The translations under genes and the position numbers were made by a program. DNA of 64,000 bases, from positions 62,001 to 126,000 of the forward strand of contig JALIZF010001496.1 in the NCBI GenBank assembly GCA_029948255.1, in the 5' to 3' direction. The DNA comes from Telmatactis stephensoni (lineage: Eukaryota; Cnidaria; Anthozoa; Actiniaria; Isophelliidae). This document shows, one piece after another, positions 45,460 to 55,812 of this stretch (positions are counted from its first letter, which is position 1; every line of letters begins with the position of its first letter). The notes below the pieces were generated by a model, which was given only the letters and a program-made list of their open reading frames with translations, made no database searches and was not told where the DNA came from.

Positions 45460-47284
45460 GACAAGGCGCAAAACTGAAAAAGTCGATCGCAAAAAGTGCA
45501 GAAGGCATTTTGGGGTAGAGGCTGGTAACATAACTATTCTAAACCAATTTTTCATGCTGAATCCGAATATGACTGTTACCAAGACGTATTTTGCAATCTT
45601 ATACGTGTAAATGACGTATTTTGTGAATTGCTACAGTCATTTCATACTAACGGCTTTTTCATGTAATTCCAACAGTCCGGTTCATATCCAGTTTTGGAGA
45701 TATGACTAGCGTGACAAAATGGAGTGTGTAAATAAGATCAAGTTGTCTCTATAATTTCCCTTATTTCTTTGAAATGGCAATGCATATCCACAGCACTTTT
45801 CAAGCTGTGAAGTCTATTATTATGCAGGTATCCCGTGGTGTCTTTTCAATGTCAGACAAAGCTTCGAAGACGTCATATTAACGAGCTCAAGTTCAAGTTA
45901 CGGGTCTTTCAGCAATAAAAATACCGTTGTCACTATACACTAATTCATTGCTAATTCGAAGGTTTTACTATCTTCCGCGCTTTTAAAGAAATGTTTGCCA
46001 TAATTTTCTGAAAGGATTTGAGTTTTTGCACAAGACAGTGATGGTTTTGTTTGGGTGCCAGCCCAAAAGTGAATGGGCCAAGACTTGTTTAAATTTGAGG
46101 ACGGCTGAACTATTTGCCAGTCAAGAATTGTGCTTGTAAATCTCGAGTCCTTGGATCTCTTTGGATGGCCAAAATCAATTCATTTTGGATTCTTGGACAA
46201 TCGCTATCGTAAAGATAAAGTTTTGGAGCAGCTCAAGAATTTTTGGGTAGCTTTTAACGATATTTTCGATTGTTGCAAGAGTCATGAGTTGCCGTGACAG
46301 ACTGACGGCCAAAGGTCATGAATTCAAAGTTAGCTATAAATATTTTCATTGAACTTGCTAAAACTATTCGTTGTGTGGCTTTCTTTGAAATCCCTTTGAA
46401 GCCTATTCAGTGCTCGATGTGATAGAATAAAGTTTTTAACTATCTCAATCCTAATTTGGCCTTTATTTGTTATCAGAATTTACTTAATTCTCAGCAGCGA
46501 TGAAATCGCCGCGGCAAAATCAAAACAGTTCAAATTAACATGAGAACATTTATTCCTTACTCGTGTGTATTCTAATTTGCCGGATAGGCAAGGTAGAGAG
46601 TTTTACAAAACTGAGGTTATTGTAAAAATATGATTGAATATAAGGTAACTGCATAAACATGGAATTTGTAAATTGAGTATCATAATGATTTAAGCTGACA
46701 GTTGTTATAGTAACCACATTTCCTCAACTCTGATTGGCCGAAGTAGTATTTACAAAATATCTCCAAAACTGGATATGAACCGGACTGTCCAAAAGTTCCC
46801 AAACTTAAAAATAATGACCATGGCTGGAAAGAGCATATTAAAATCAGTAAAACTGTGAAGTTTGAAGGATATAAGTTGAAAAATCAAGGAGATACGAATT
46901 TTCAAAAATCGAAATTTGTTGGTATCTCTTGCATAACTGTAAGTGTTTTCATACAAAATGTCGTTTTTTGAAAATTCGTATCTCCTTGATTTTTCAACTG
47001 ATATCCTTCATACTTCACAGTTTCACTGATTTTGATGTGCTCTTTCCAGCTATGGTAATTGTTTTTAAGTTTTGGAACTTTTGGAATTACATGAAAAAGC
47101 CGTTAGTATGAAATGACTGTAGCAATTCACAAAATACGTCATTTACACGCATAAGATTGCAGAATACGTCTTGGTAACAGTCATATTCGCATTTAGCATG
47201 AAAAATCGGTTTAGAATAGTTATGTTACCAGCCTCTACCCCAAAATGCCTCCAGGTATCTGATTTTTCGAAAATGCGCCTTGTC
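45460..47284. mobile_element. 1.8-kb TIR element (GACAAGGCGCA ends) with nested foldback
   Basis: Left end gacaaggcgca, right end tgcgccttgtc. Longer sub-terminal repeats (45510-45712 against 46752-47250) share ggcattttggggtagaggct and tcatactaacggctttttca in opposite orientations. Within it 46795-47085 folds back on itself. No transposase ORF. Absent from the corresponding place in the second duplicated unit. Confidence 0.75.
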
Positions 47285-47554
47285 TATTTACTTTGTTTCC
47301 ACCACCAAAGTCTGTAAAGTAGTTCAACTGGTGGCGGCTAAACTTTGACAAATTAACCGACCATGTTTTAATCAGTAAATAATTTATGCCCAGCAATATA
47401 ACTACCATAAACACAAGCTATCAACCTTTTTACAGTGGTACAGTGGTATACAAAGCTCATTCAGGAACGGCGAACTCGAATAATTGGTATGGTAATTCTA
47501 ATTTATGACGTTGATTTTTATTTCAAAGTAGTCTTAGTCTTCTTCAGTTCTGCA

Positions 47555-47810
47555 GTTGTAGTTGTAGTTGTTGTTGTTGTTGTTTTTGTTGTTCTTTATC
47601 ATCATCTTCTTCTTCTTCTTCTTTATCTTCTTCTTCTTCTTCTTCTTCTTCTTCTTCTTCTTCTTCTTCTTCTTCTTCTTCTTCTTCTTCTTCTTCTTCG
47701 TCTTCGTCTTCTTCTTCTTCTTCTTCTTCTTCTTCTTGCTTCTTGTTGTTCTTGTTGTTCTTCTTTTCTTTATCTTTTTCTTCTGATTCTTATTTTCTTC
47801 TTCTTCTTCC
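47555..47810. repeat. (TTC/CTT)n microsatellite
   Basis: Nearly pure TTC triplets with TTG/TCG interruptions. The counterpart in the second unit is shorter and degenerate (about 54675-54860). Leu/Phe-rich frames here are artefacts. Confidence 0.95.
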
Positions 47811-48204
47811 TTTTCCGTTTTAGCTTTTTCATTTCATTTTAGTTTTTGTAGTTTTTGTCACTATTCTTAACTAAAAATTTTTTTAACAAGAGATAGTGGG
47901 GAGATATTATCCTCGTCAGATTCTTGCTGCCATAAAATTACGGACATTTCATTTTCTCTTTATGCGATTGCGTTCATTTTCAAAGGATGCATTTCGGACA
48001 CGGTGTAAGCCATAAACTTAATTTTTTCCCATATAATTAAAAATATCGGTCACCGTTGTAACGTGTAAAGATCAATGTCCCAGGGTTTTCCTTGCATGGA
48101 GACGCTCCCTCCCTCCCTCCCCCTGGCAAGGCTAGAACACGCATGTAAAATAATTGGTTGCTAAGGTGATTTTCACAAAGGCGAAGACATGTTAAACCTT
48201 TGCT

Positions 48205-48407
48205 AAGCCCGGTTTACACGGTACGATATGTCGGCCCGATTTTTGATAAGCTTCGTTCGGGAAAAGAGAGATATCGGCCCGATCCGCAAAATCTGTTGCA
48301 GCGCAATAGATTTTTCTCGTGTCGGGCCAATTTTTGAATGAAAAAGGAGTGCTACAAACAATAAAACTCAAATCGGGCCGACATATCGTACCGTGTAAAT
48401 TGGGCTT
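48205..48407. repeat. MITE with AAGCCCGGTTTACACGGTAC arms in gene A promoter region
   Basis: Left arm aagcccggtttacacggtac..atgtcggcccgattt, right arm the reverse complement ending accgtgtaaattgggctt. It ends about 150 bp before the gene A ATG. The homologous gene B promoter has no such insert (near 55650). Confidence 0.85.
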
Positions 48408-48554
48408 TGAGCTTTCATTTCATACCAAGGAAACTTTGTCCAAACGTTTCCTTGGTGCTACGAAATTAATTCTACTTCAGCTCATATTTTTTCCGTCGAC
48501 AATATTCTCATTGCATAATTTTAATTTATTACTAGACGGCTTCACGGGTCCAAT

Positions 48555-50593
48555 ATGAAGGCAACTGTGCTAGCCATATGCCTTATGGTTCTTGTTGGAC
48601 AGTTGTGTAAGTAGTATTGCACTAAAAAAGTAATAATGTTATTGTTTAGTATTTCTTTTGCGGCTGTTGTTGTTGTTGTTATTATTATTATTGTTGTTTT
48701 GCGTGAATCTCTGTGTTGATCAGTTCCATTTGATAAAAGGTCAAGGCGAATGCAGAATGATGTAACACCACCAACTGCTTCAATGTCCAGCTAGTGTATT
48801 TTCAAGGTCTACCTCCTGGCTTAGTTTATGACCAAACTCTTAATGTGATTTACTTTTATGTACAGCGGCCTTTCCCAACACCGTCATGAAGGCAGGGTAC
48901 AAGCCTGGTGAAAGTCTCGCTGAAGAACAGTATTACAAAGATCTGGTTGCGTCCTATGAGTGGAGAAAACTGCTTAAATATGTACCTGACTTTCTGTAAG
49001 TATTACCTATTATACAACTATATAATATTTGAAATTCGAATGGAGCCTGGAGCAACAAAAAAATGCCTAAAAAACTCAAGCTATGAACGATTTTCGGGCC
49101 TACGACTCGTGAGTTTGGTTCTTCTTTTTGGCCATGCACGCAATGCAGCTTTCGTTTCCAACGTTAATTTGAATCATTTGACGCTCTCCTCACAAAAAGG
49201 ACTCATTTTCGTTCTTATTGCGCATGCGCCGGACACTTTATTTCTGGTTTCTTTAAGAAGCTATAACTTCGGAGTTTTTTGTCTAAACCAAGCGTTTCAT
49301 CAATATTTATTTCATTTACAGCCTTTTCTCCAAAGCTAAGCATGGGATTTACGAAAAATCAAGAAATACGGAAGATATTTGCATTATTCGCTCAATTTCA
49401 ACATTCAAAAACTTATATTAAATTCATTTAGAGACCATTCTTAAAACGCATGCTTGGTAGACTTGATATTGTGCACCTTGGTCTCAAGATTTATTTAATG
49501 TATTTCAAATTCTCTTATAATACACATTGGTAAAGAAAATTATAGCTTTTTCTGTAGCTATGACGTCATTATATGACGTCACACAATGACGTCACAAAAT
49601 GTTTAAGTCCCCTCAAGGAAGACAAATAAAATCATAAAATGTAAAAATGATTTGACAATTTAGAAGCACTTGAGGACCAGTACCAAGAAGTACATCTTCT
49701 TGTCATTAAACAGTTAAATGAACTCAAACTCTTTTTAAATCACCAAATTCCTTTTTGTTCCCATTTCAGTTTCCCAGTTATTAAGAAAATCCTAGAAGGG
49801 GTCGCAGAATCAAAGAATATCAAGGACGTCATTAAAGACATTCTAACATTAAATAAGAAAGATAAAAAGAAAAGACGAAAGAAAAAGAAGAACAAGGAGG
49901 AGGAGAAGGAAAAGGAGGAGAAGGAAAAGGAGGAGAAGGAAAAGGAGGAGAAGGAAAAGGAGGAGAAAGAAAAGGAGGAGAAAGAAAAGGAGGAGAAAGA
50001 AAAGGAGGAGAAGGAGCAAGGAGGAGGAGAGGAAGGAGGCAGGAGGTAATGGAGGAAGGAGGAAGGAAGGAGAAGGCAGAAGGAAGGTGAGGAAGAACAG
50101 GAGAGGAGCGAGGAGAGTGGAGAAAGGAGGAGGAGGAGGGAGAATGTGAGAAGAAGGAGAAGGAGAAGGAGGAAGGAGAAGGAGAAGGAGAAGGAGAAGG
50201 AGAAGGAGGAGAAGGAGAAGGAGAAGGAGAAGGAGAAGGAGAAGGAGAAGGAGAAGGAGAAGGAGAAGGAGAAGGAGAAGGAGAAGGAGAAGGAGAAGAG
50301 AAGGAGAAGGAGAAGGAGAAGGAGAAGGAGAAGGAGAAGGAGAAGGAGAAGGAGAAGGAGAAGGAGAAGGAGAAGGAGAAGGAGAAGGAGAAGGAGAAGG
50401 AGAAGGAGAGGAGAAGGAGAAGGAGAAGGAGAAGGAGAAGGAGAAGGAGAAGGAGAAGGAGAAGGAGAAGGAGAAGGAGAAGGAGAAGGAGAAGGAGAAG
50501 GAGAAGGTGAAGGAGAAGGTGAAGGAGAAGGAGAAGGAGAAGGAGAAGAAACCAGAAACCAACAAAGAGAAGGAACCCGAAAAAGAAGAGTAA
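48555..50593 (+). CDS. Secreted EK-tail protein A (unrecognised family; tail expanded and frame-broken)
   Basis: Exons 48555-48606, 48866-48995 and from 49770. Exon 1 plus the first codons of exon 2 make a signal peptide (MKATVLAICLMVLVGQLSA), probably cleaved before FPNT. The mature part has AGYKPGESLAEEQYYKDL, then an amphipathic stretch (WRKLLKYVPDFLFPVIKKIL...VIKDIL), then a Lys/Arg block and a Lys/Glu-rich tail. As written the frame stops at TAA 50047-50049 (153 aa). The stop homologous to gene B is at 50591-50593, after KPETNKEKEPEKEE in another frame, so the gene probably once read through the (GAGAAG)n tract. A 3' UTR intron acceptor (tttgcag) is at about 50708 and AATAAA near 50765. 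A ttattactag just before the ATG hints at a 5' UTR intron. Function unknown; secretion is inferred from the signal peptide. Confidence 0.75.
49890..50560. repeat. (GAGAAG)n / (GGAGAA)n coding-derived microsatellite
   Basis: Nearly uninterrupted GGAGAA hexamers at 50150-50545, preceded by AAGGAGGAG-type repeats (49905-50020) and a degenerate AGGA-rich stretch. Read in the gene A sense it encodes alternating Lys-Glu. Short non-triplet interruptions (near 50300 and 50408) shift the frame. Long Ser/Pro, Leu and Phe frames on the other strand are artefacts. Confidence 0.95.
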
Positions 50594-51108
50594 CTGATTG
50601 CTGAGGTAACACAGGAAACCCAAAAGGTACATATGTTGAGCTTAGTGCAACCAGATAACCCTCCCCTCCCCCACCAAGAACTTATATATTTTTTCTTTTC
50701 TTTTGCAGAGCATCGACCTTCTCTCCGCAATATCTGTAAAACCGTAGAATCTTAGTCAGTAGAAATAAAATCGTTTATAAATTTTGTTGAGTCCCCAGTA
50801 ATAGTTCTGGGTATACACTGAATCAAAATATGGCAACCAATTTGAATAACTATTGTTCTGAACAGACCAGCTTATCATTCGTGTTAAAACGCTTCTTTTT
50901 TTTTCATGTGAACACGAAGCTAGTCAGTCCAGAACAATGGCACGCAGGTCACAAGTAGATGCCATATTTGATTCGGTTAATGCGATGATAGAAGGGAAGG
51001 AAAACTAAGGAATTTAAAGAAAAAGAAAAAGGGAAAAGGAAGAATTAAGGGATCGAGTAAGATTAGGTAGAGAGCAGAGAGAGGGAAGGTGAAGGAGAAG
51101 GAGTTCTG

Positions 51109-51250
51109 GGCCCGGTTGTACGAAGGTTGGATAAAGTTATCCACCGGATAAGAGTTATCCACTGTATAGATTTTGTATAGATTTTATCTGCTGGATAAGG
51201 ATTTATATATGCGCTGGATAGCGCTATTCACCCTTCGTACAACCGGCCCT
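51109..51250. repeat. MITE with GGGCCCGGTTGTACGAAGG arms
   Basis: Left gggcccggttgtacgaagg, right ccttcgtacaaccggccct. The interior is made of 'ggataa.g.ttatcc' motifs. Unit B keeps the empty site (gagttctgcag at 60441-60451). Confidence 0.9.
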
Positions 51251-51557
51251 GCAGTTCTTCTTCTTCTAGCTTTTTCTTCTTCTCCTCTCTTCCAAAGCCT
51301 GAGCATCACCTTGGAATAACCTAACTGGGAATCCTGAGGAAATGTTAGGAAAGAAAAACACTGGAGATAGACACACACATGAACCCTGATTCTTCAAAGG
51401 AGATGTGTGCATGGCGTCCAACAAGGTTTGTGTTGTTTTCTTTTCTTTCCTTAGTTTTCTTTGTCTTTTTCGTTTCGTGCGTTTGTAAATACCTCATGTA
51501 CGTAGCAGTACATCGTAAAACTATACTCAAGTTCTGAATGGAATTTACATTAGTCTC

Positions 51558-51822
51558 CAGGGGCGTATCCAGAATATTTCAAAGGGGGGTCACACTTTCC
51601 ATTTTCCACCAAAGGGGGATCACACTTTCCATTTTCCACCAAAGGGGGGTCACACTTTCCATTTTCCACCAAAGGGGGGTCACACTTTCCATTTTCCACC
51701 AAAGGGGGGTCACACTTCCAATTTCTCAATCTTTCTCCAGTCAGATTCTTTTATTTCTATCATCTTTTTGTTTTCAAAGGGGGGTCTCTGGCACCCTGGG
51801 ACCCCCCCTGGATACGCCCCTG
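51558..51822. mobile_element. Non-autonomous hAT-like MITE (CAGGGGCGTATCCAG ends) with internal 30-bp repeats
   Basis: Ends caggggcgtatccaga and tggatacgcccctg. CAGGGGCG termini are typical of hAT MITEs. Inside, a 30-bp unit (aaaggggggtcacactttcc...) is repeated about five times (51580-51720). No clean 8-bp target duplication is seen. Confidence 0.75.
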
Positions 51823-52283
51823 ATCTCTGCTTTTAACATTAAAGATGTCTTCTTTTTAAACTGATCAGGGCTATATGTCTTTTCCATAAGACGTTCGATT
51901 CTGGGGTGAAACAGCACTTTTCTAGCCAAAGCGAGACGTTGAACGACGAAGAAATGATTTTCAATTGCAAGTCACATGGAATCAGCACATGAAGAGTGGT
52001 ATATAATAATAGTATTAATTTGATAAATCATTCAAGAAGTAGACAATCGAAATTAGAGACCTTAAGATTGACGTTTACGGCAAACCGCTCGACAAACGGC
52101 AAAAGTTGACTTGATTTTAATTTTCTATTTTACTCTAATTCTTAAATCAGTCAACCAAGCAAATAAAGAACAAATCTCCTAATGACAGAAAATACAAATA
52201 TCTTCAAACAAACGCCGCGCACACAAACGGCCGAGGACAGACGGCGAAATTTTACCGTTTGACGGTTGCCGCTTTTAAGCCTA

Positions 52284-52362
52284 TAGCCTCCTCCACAGGC
52301 AACTCCTTTTAACAGCGGCTTTTTTCCCGAAAACAATACGGTGTTGCCTGCGGAGAAGGCTA
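52284..52362. repeat. Short MITE related to 40186-40351
   Basis: Arms tagcctcctccacaggcaac and gttgcctgcggagaaggcta around about 40 bp. Confidence 0.7.
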
Positions 52363-52734
52363 GTTTAAGTCGTTTGTCTCTTATCTCAGTTCTGAACCAG
52401 TAGAGGACTTACCTCACTAATCATTTATTAGAAAGCTTTGTTTTCTCAATTCAAAAACAAGCAAAGAAACTAATTGCTCCTGTTGGAATCGGTACCTTCG
52501 AAGGGAAACTTGAATTGCCCACCAGCATCTAATATACCAGGTTCATTTACCTCGTGGTTACTAAACCTGACCTGTTAACCTGACCTGATCCTCACCTATA
52601 CAGTAAATTGTACAAAAAATAAATGATGTTCTGGTTTGGCCGTGAGACAATCGAAACTCACGAAGATATGAAGTTTGAAAACTCGAAATTTTGTATCAAA
52701 ACATTCGTTGTGGGTAGACAGGCCGGAGATGCTC

Positions 52735-52950
52735 ACCAGCGACTAAACTGTCCCGGTAATACGAGCAACATACAAAATCGTGCAACTTGTCGCGCAAATT
52801 ACAAATTACAGTGCTTCTACTTCGTGCAACAAAGAAAATTTGTTGCGCGCGGGGTGGTAATACGAGCAACATTTGCTCTGCAACTTGCAACGCAACAATG
52901 TTGCGCGACAAGTTGCACGATTTTGTTGCTCGTATTACCGGGCCTTAAAG
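52735..52950. repeat. MITE family P2-like palindrome
   Basis: Left gtcccggtaatacgagcaac..aaaatcgtgcaacttgtcgcgc, right gcgcgacaagttgcacgattttg..gctcgtattaccggg; internal ttgcgcg motifs. No ORF. Confidence 0.75.
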
Positions 52951-53895
52951 GTTTTCTTACAAAATTCACACTTTTCAAAAATTATATCTTCGAGAGCTTT
53001 GAATTCATTTCCTTCAAGTTTCACTGTTTTGCTAATTTAACTTGCTCTTTCCAGCTATGGTAATTATGTTTTGTTGCTTTATTAATTTAAAGACACCTGA
53101 TTAAAGGTCATTACAAGACAATAGTGTTTCGTTGATTTTAAGAAACCTCCACGCGTGACAACTGAAATTATTATGACTTTCTGGTAATTAATTAGATTTG
53201 TTAATTGGGCTGGTATAGATGGCTTCTTTTAAAGTTGAAAATTGATCGATTAAGCGATAAAAGTGTGTTGTTATGGGTAGTACTCCAACCAAGACCACCC
53301 ACACAATTTTCAGACAAATTCTCATGTACTTTTTTGACCCTTTAAGGCAACTGATTTGTGGCAAGTCGGCCTACAGTGTAAGATGCTTCTTGTTCAATCT
53401 TGGTGTAGTTTGTGACCACACATATCCTTATTTCGACTTCTCTCCTTTCTGTGTACATCTCATCTAATCTTTCCGTACGGACACCTTCATGTTACGAGCG
53501 GAATAAATCTCTTGCATGGTCCAGGCAAAATTTTCACTTATGTTCTTATATGTTTACAAAAATTCTGTAACGAACAGCGGACACCTAGTCTGGCTCAAAG
53601 CTCTTTTGATTTACTCAAAGGACATAACGAATAACGTTAAGCCTGCATCCGAGCTCATTAGCGACGCAAGCCAGCATAAGCTAGCGGAAGCATCAGATCT
53701 ACCAGAAATGTACTGCTCATAAGCAGAGATTGTCCTACGTATACGGGCGTTATTGATCAATACGAATTCAGCTAAAAGTAAAAAAAATCCTTATTTTACG
53801 TCGGTGGCTCGTAATAGTCACAAATTGACTAATAAACGTGAGGCCGACAGTGCGCTCATTTTTAATACCTCTCTCTCTCTCCATCAATGCTCCGT

Positions 53896-54035
53896 TTAAA
53901 GGGTATGACTGTGAAAACGGCACGGCACGGTCACGGCACGGTTACGGCAGCTAGGAATTCAGTTTGAATGTTTTATAGACATCACGGCACTGACACGGAC
54001 ACGACACGACGTTTCACACTCATATGAAATCTGCT
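53896..54035. repeat. MITE family P1 copy upstream of unit B
   Basis: tatgactgtgaaaacggcac ... 'gaatgttttatagacatcacggcactgac' ... tttcacactcatatgaaatc. Its counterpart in unit A is the cluster at 43680-44150. Confidence 0.7.
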
Positions 54036-55812
54036 TTATATTTAGCATGAAAAAAATAGCCGTCCTTACATTCCCTCCCCTATAAAACTAGGCTGACTGC
54101 CGGCTGACAGCATGGCATGCTTTCTCATAGGCTAGCCGTGGAAGCCACTCTAGTGTTTTTCAAACCGTAAAACGGACAAAACGTGGTTGAATGGATGAAA
54201 GATTATTGATGTGATCACTTTGAAAAAAATGAAAATAAGAAGTACGCCCTTCGTTAAACGGATGAACGAATCTTATGTGATCACTTTGGAAGAAGAGTTA
54301 TTTTCTTTTCCATGTTTATAATTTTGTTGCAATATTCTATGACAAATAACCCAATTTTCTTCTAGTTAACGGCTCCAAAGTGATTTTACATATAATATTA
54401 TTGTTATTATTAGTAATTCGAGGTTAATGAACCAATTTTTTCAATAATTTTATTAGATTTGCCATGTTAAAAAAGAAGTAAAGTGAAGTAGGTAAACTGG
54501 TGAAACCTAAACTTTGACAAGCTAAGTTAAACGCCCATTTCAATCAGTGAATAATTCAGCAATACAACTACAATAAAAACAAGCTATCAACCTTGTTATA
54601 GTGGTGCAAAGCTCATTCAGGATCGAAGATCAAATTAGGTGAGGAATTAGTGATGTTAATTTTTATTTAATTCATTCTCTTCAATTTTCTTCTTGTTCTT
54701 TTTCTTGTCCTTGTTCTTCTGATCTTGTTCTTCTTGTTTTTCTTCTTGCTGTTCTCGTTTTTCTTCTTGTTGTTCTTCTCGTTGTTCTTCTTAATTGTTC
54801 TTCTTCTTCTTCTTTCGGTTTCTTGTTCTTGTTCTTGTTCTTCCTGTTCTTCTTTTGGTTCTTTATTTTAGTTCTGAATTTAAAGGTGTTGTAGCAGAAA
54901 GCAAACAACGAAATCAATGATCATTTTCCCTAACAGAAAACGATTCAGTTTTTCAATTTTCAATTTTTTTCTTTCCATTTTTTTTTTCTTATAGTGATCG
55001 CTTGTCGCTATCATGTCATGTATATATGTACTACATAAGCTATAGATTTAAGCCTTCGGTCATATCAAAATTCAAGAACTAACCAATAGTCTATATGCCA
55101 AATTGTTAAAAGTAAAATGAATTTTCGTAGCAATGCCTTTGAACAAAGTTTTCTTGTTATCAAATTAAAGCTTATAGCCCGCCCAATTATTTTCAACCTG
55201 TTTCTGCGTCTTTGAATTAATTAAAACCGGTGCGTAAAAGAGAAAACTGTGTGTTTTAACAGGAGATAGTATTACAGGAGATATAATATTACTGAGATTT
55301 CATTTTCTCTTGATTCGATTGCCTTCATATTTCCATAGGATGCATTCCGGACACGGAGTAAGCCATAAACTTAATTTTTTCCCATATCGGTTACCGTGGT
55401 GATGGTTGCTATGGTGTTTTTACCACGGAAGCCTTTATACTGCATTCCCCGAAATGCATGAGATCAGAGTCGATGTTTCGTTAATATAAGTTAAAGTTCC
55501 ACGGTTTTCCTTGGAGACTCTCCTTCCCTCCTTCGTGGCATTCGGGCATAAAGGCAATCACATGCATAATTAATGTACATGTAAAACAATTGGTTGATAG
55601 GGTGATTTTCGCAAAGTCAGAAACAGATTGAACCTAGCTGATCGGTCAAGCCCTAAGCTTAAATTTGATACGAAAACTAACTTTTTTGACTTTGGCATGT
55701 AAACTTCAAATCCCTTTCCACAAACATTAATACTGATTTAGCTGATATTTTCTTCGCTGATAATATTCTCATTTTATTATTAATTCATTACTAGAACTTC
55801 AAGACCACAAAA

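Larger units (their letters stand above)
41704..48554. other. Transposon-rich spacer upstream of the secreted EK-tail gene A
   Basis: Contains TIR elements at 42484-42905, 43680-44150, 44329-45153, 45460-47284 and 48205-48407, and a CTT microsatellite at 47555-47810. From about 44.18 kb on it is homologous to the sequence upstream of gene B (about 54.2-55.8 kb). I see no gene. Confidence 0.7.
44180..51350. repeat. Tandem duplicated unit A carrying secreted EK-tail gene A
   Basis: Segments align in order with about 54230-60590: the upstream tcttatgtgatcactt block, the caagctatcaacctt block, the 5' flank, all three coding exons, the 3' UTR intron and the gttctgaacagacc / gtcagtccagaac palindrome after the gene. 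Differences are mostly transposon insertions present in only one unit. Parts of the upstream block recur at about 60955-61200, 63330-63480 and 63500-63800, implying additional units. Confidence 0.75.
50594..55812. other. Spacer between secreted genes A and B
   Basis: Holds the gene A 3' UTR, a palindrome shared with unit B (about 50855-50940), MITEs at 51109-51250, 51558-51822 and 52284-52362, P2 at 52735-52950, P1 at 53896-54035, then the upstream block of unit B from about 54.2 kb. The short frames at 53273 and 53516 show no family features. Confidence 0.65.

Noticed and set aside
47435..47842. Leu/Phe-rich ORFs on the + strand
   Set aside because: CTT microsatellite translation.
49740..50730. 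Three overlapping - strand ORFs of 266-293 aa (Ser-Pro, Leu and Phe runs)
   Set aside because: All three frames of one GAGAAG microsatellite read on the wrong strand; the real exon is on the + strand.
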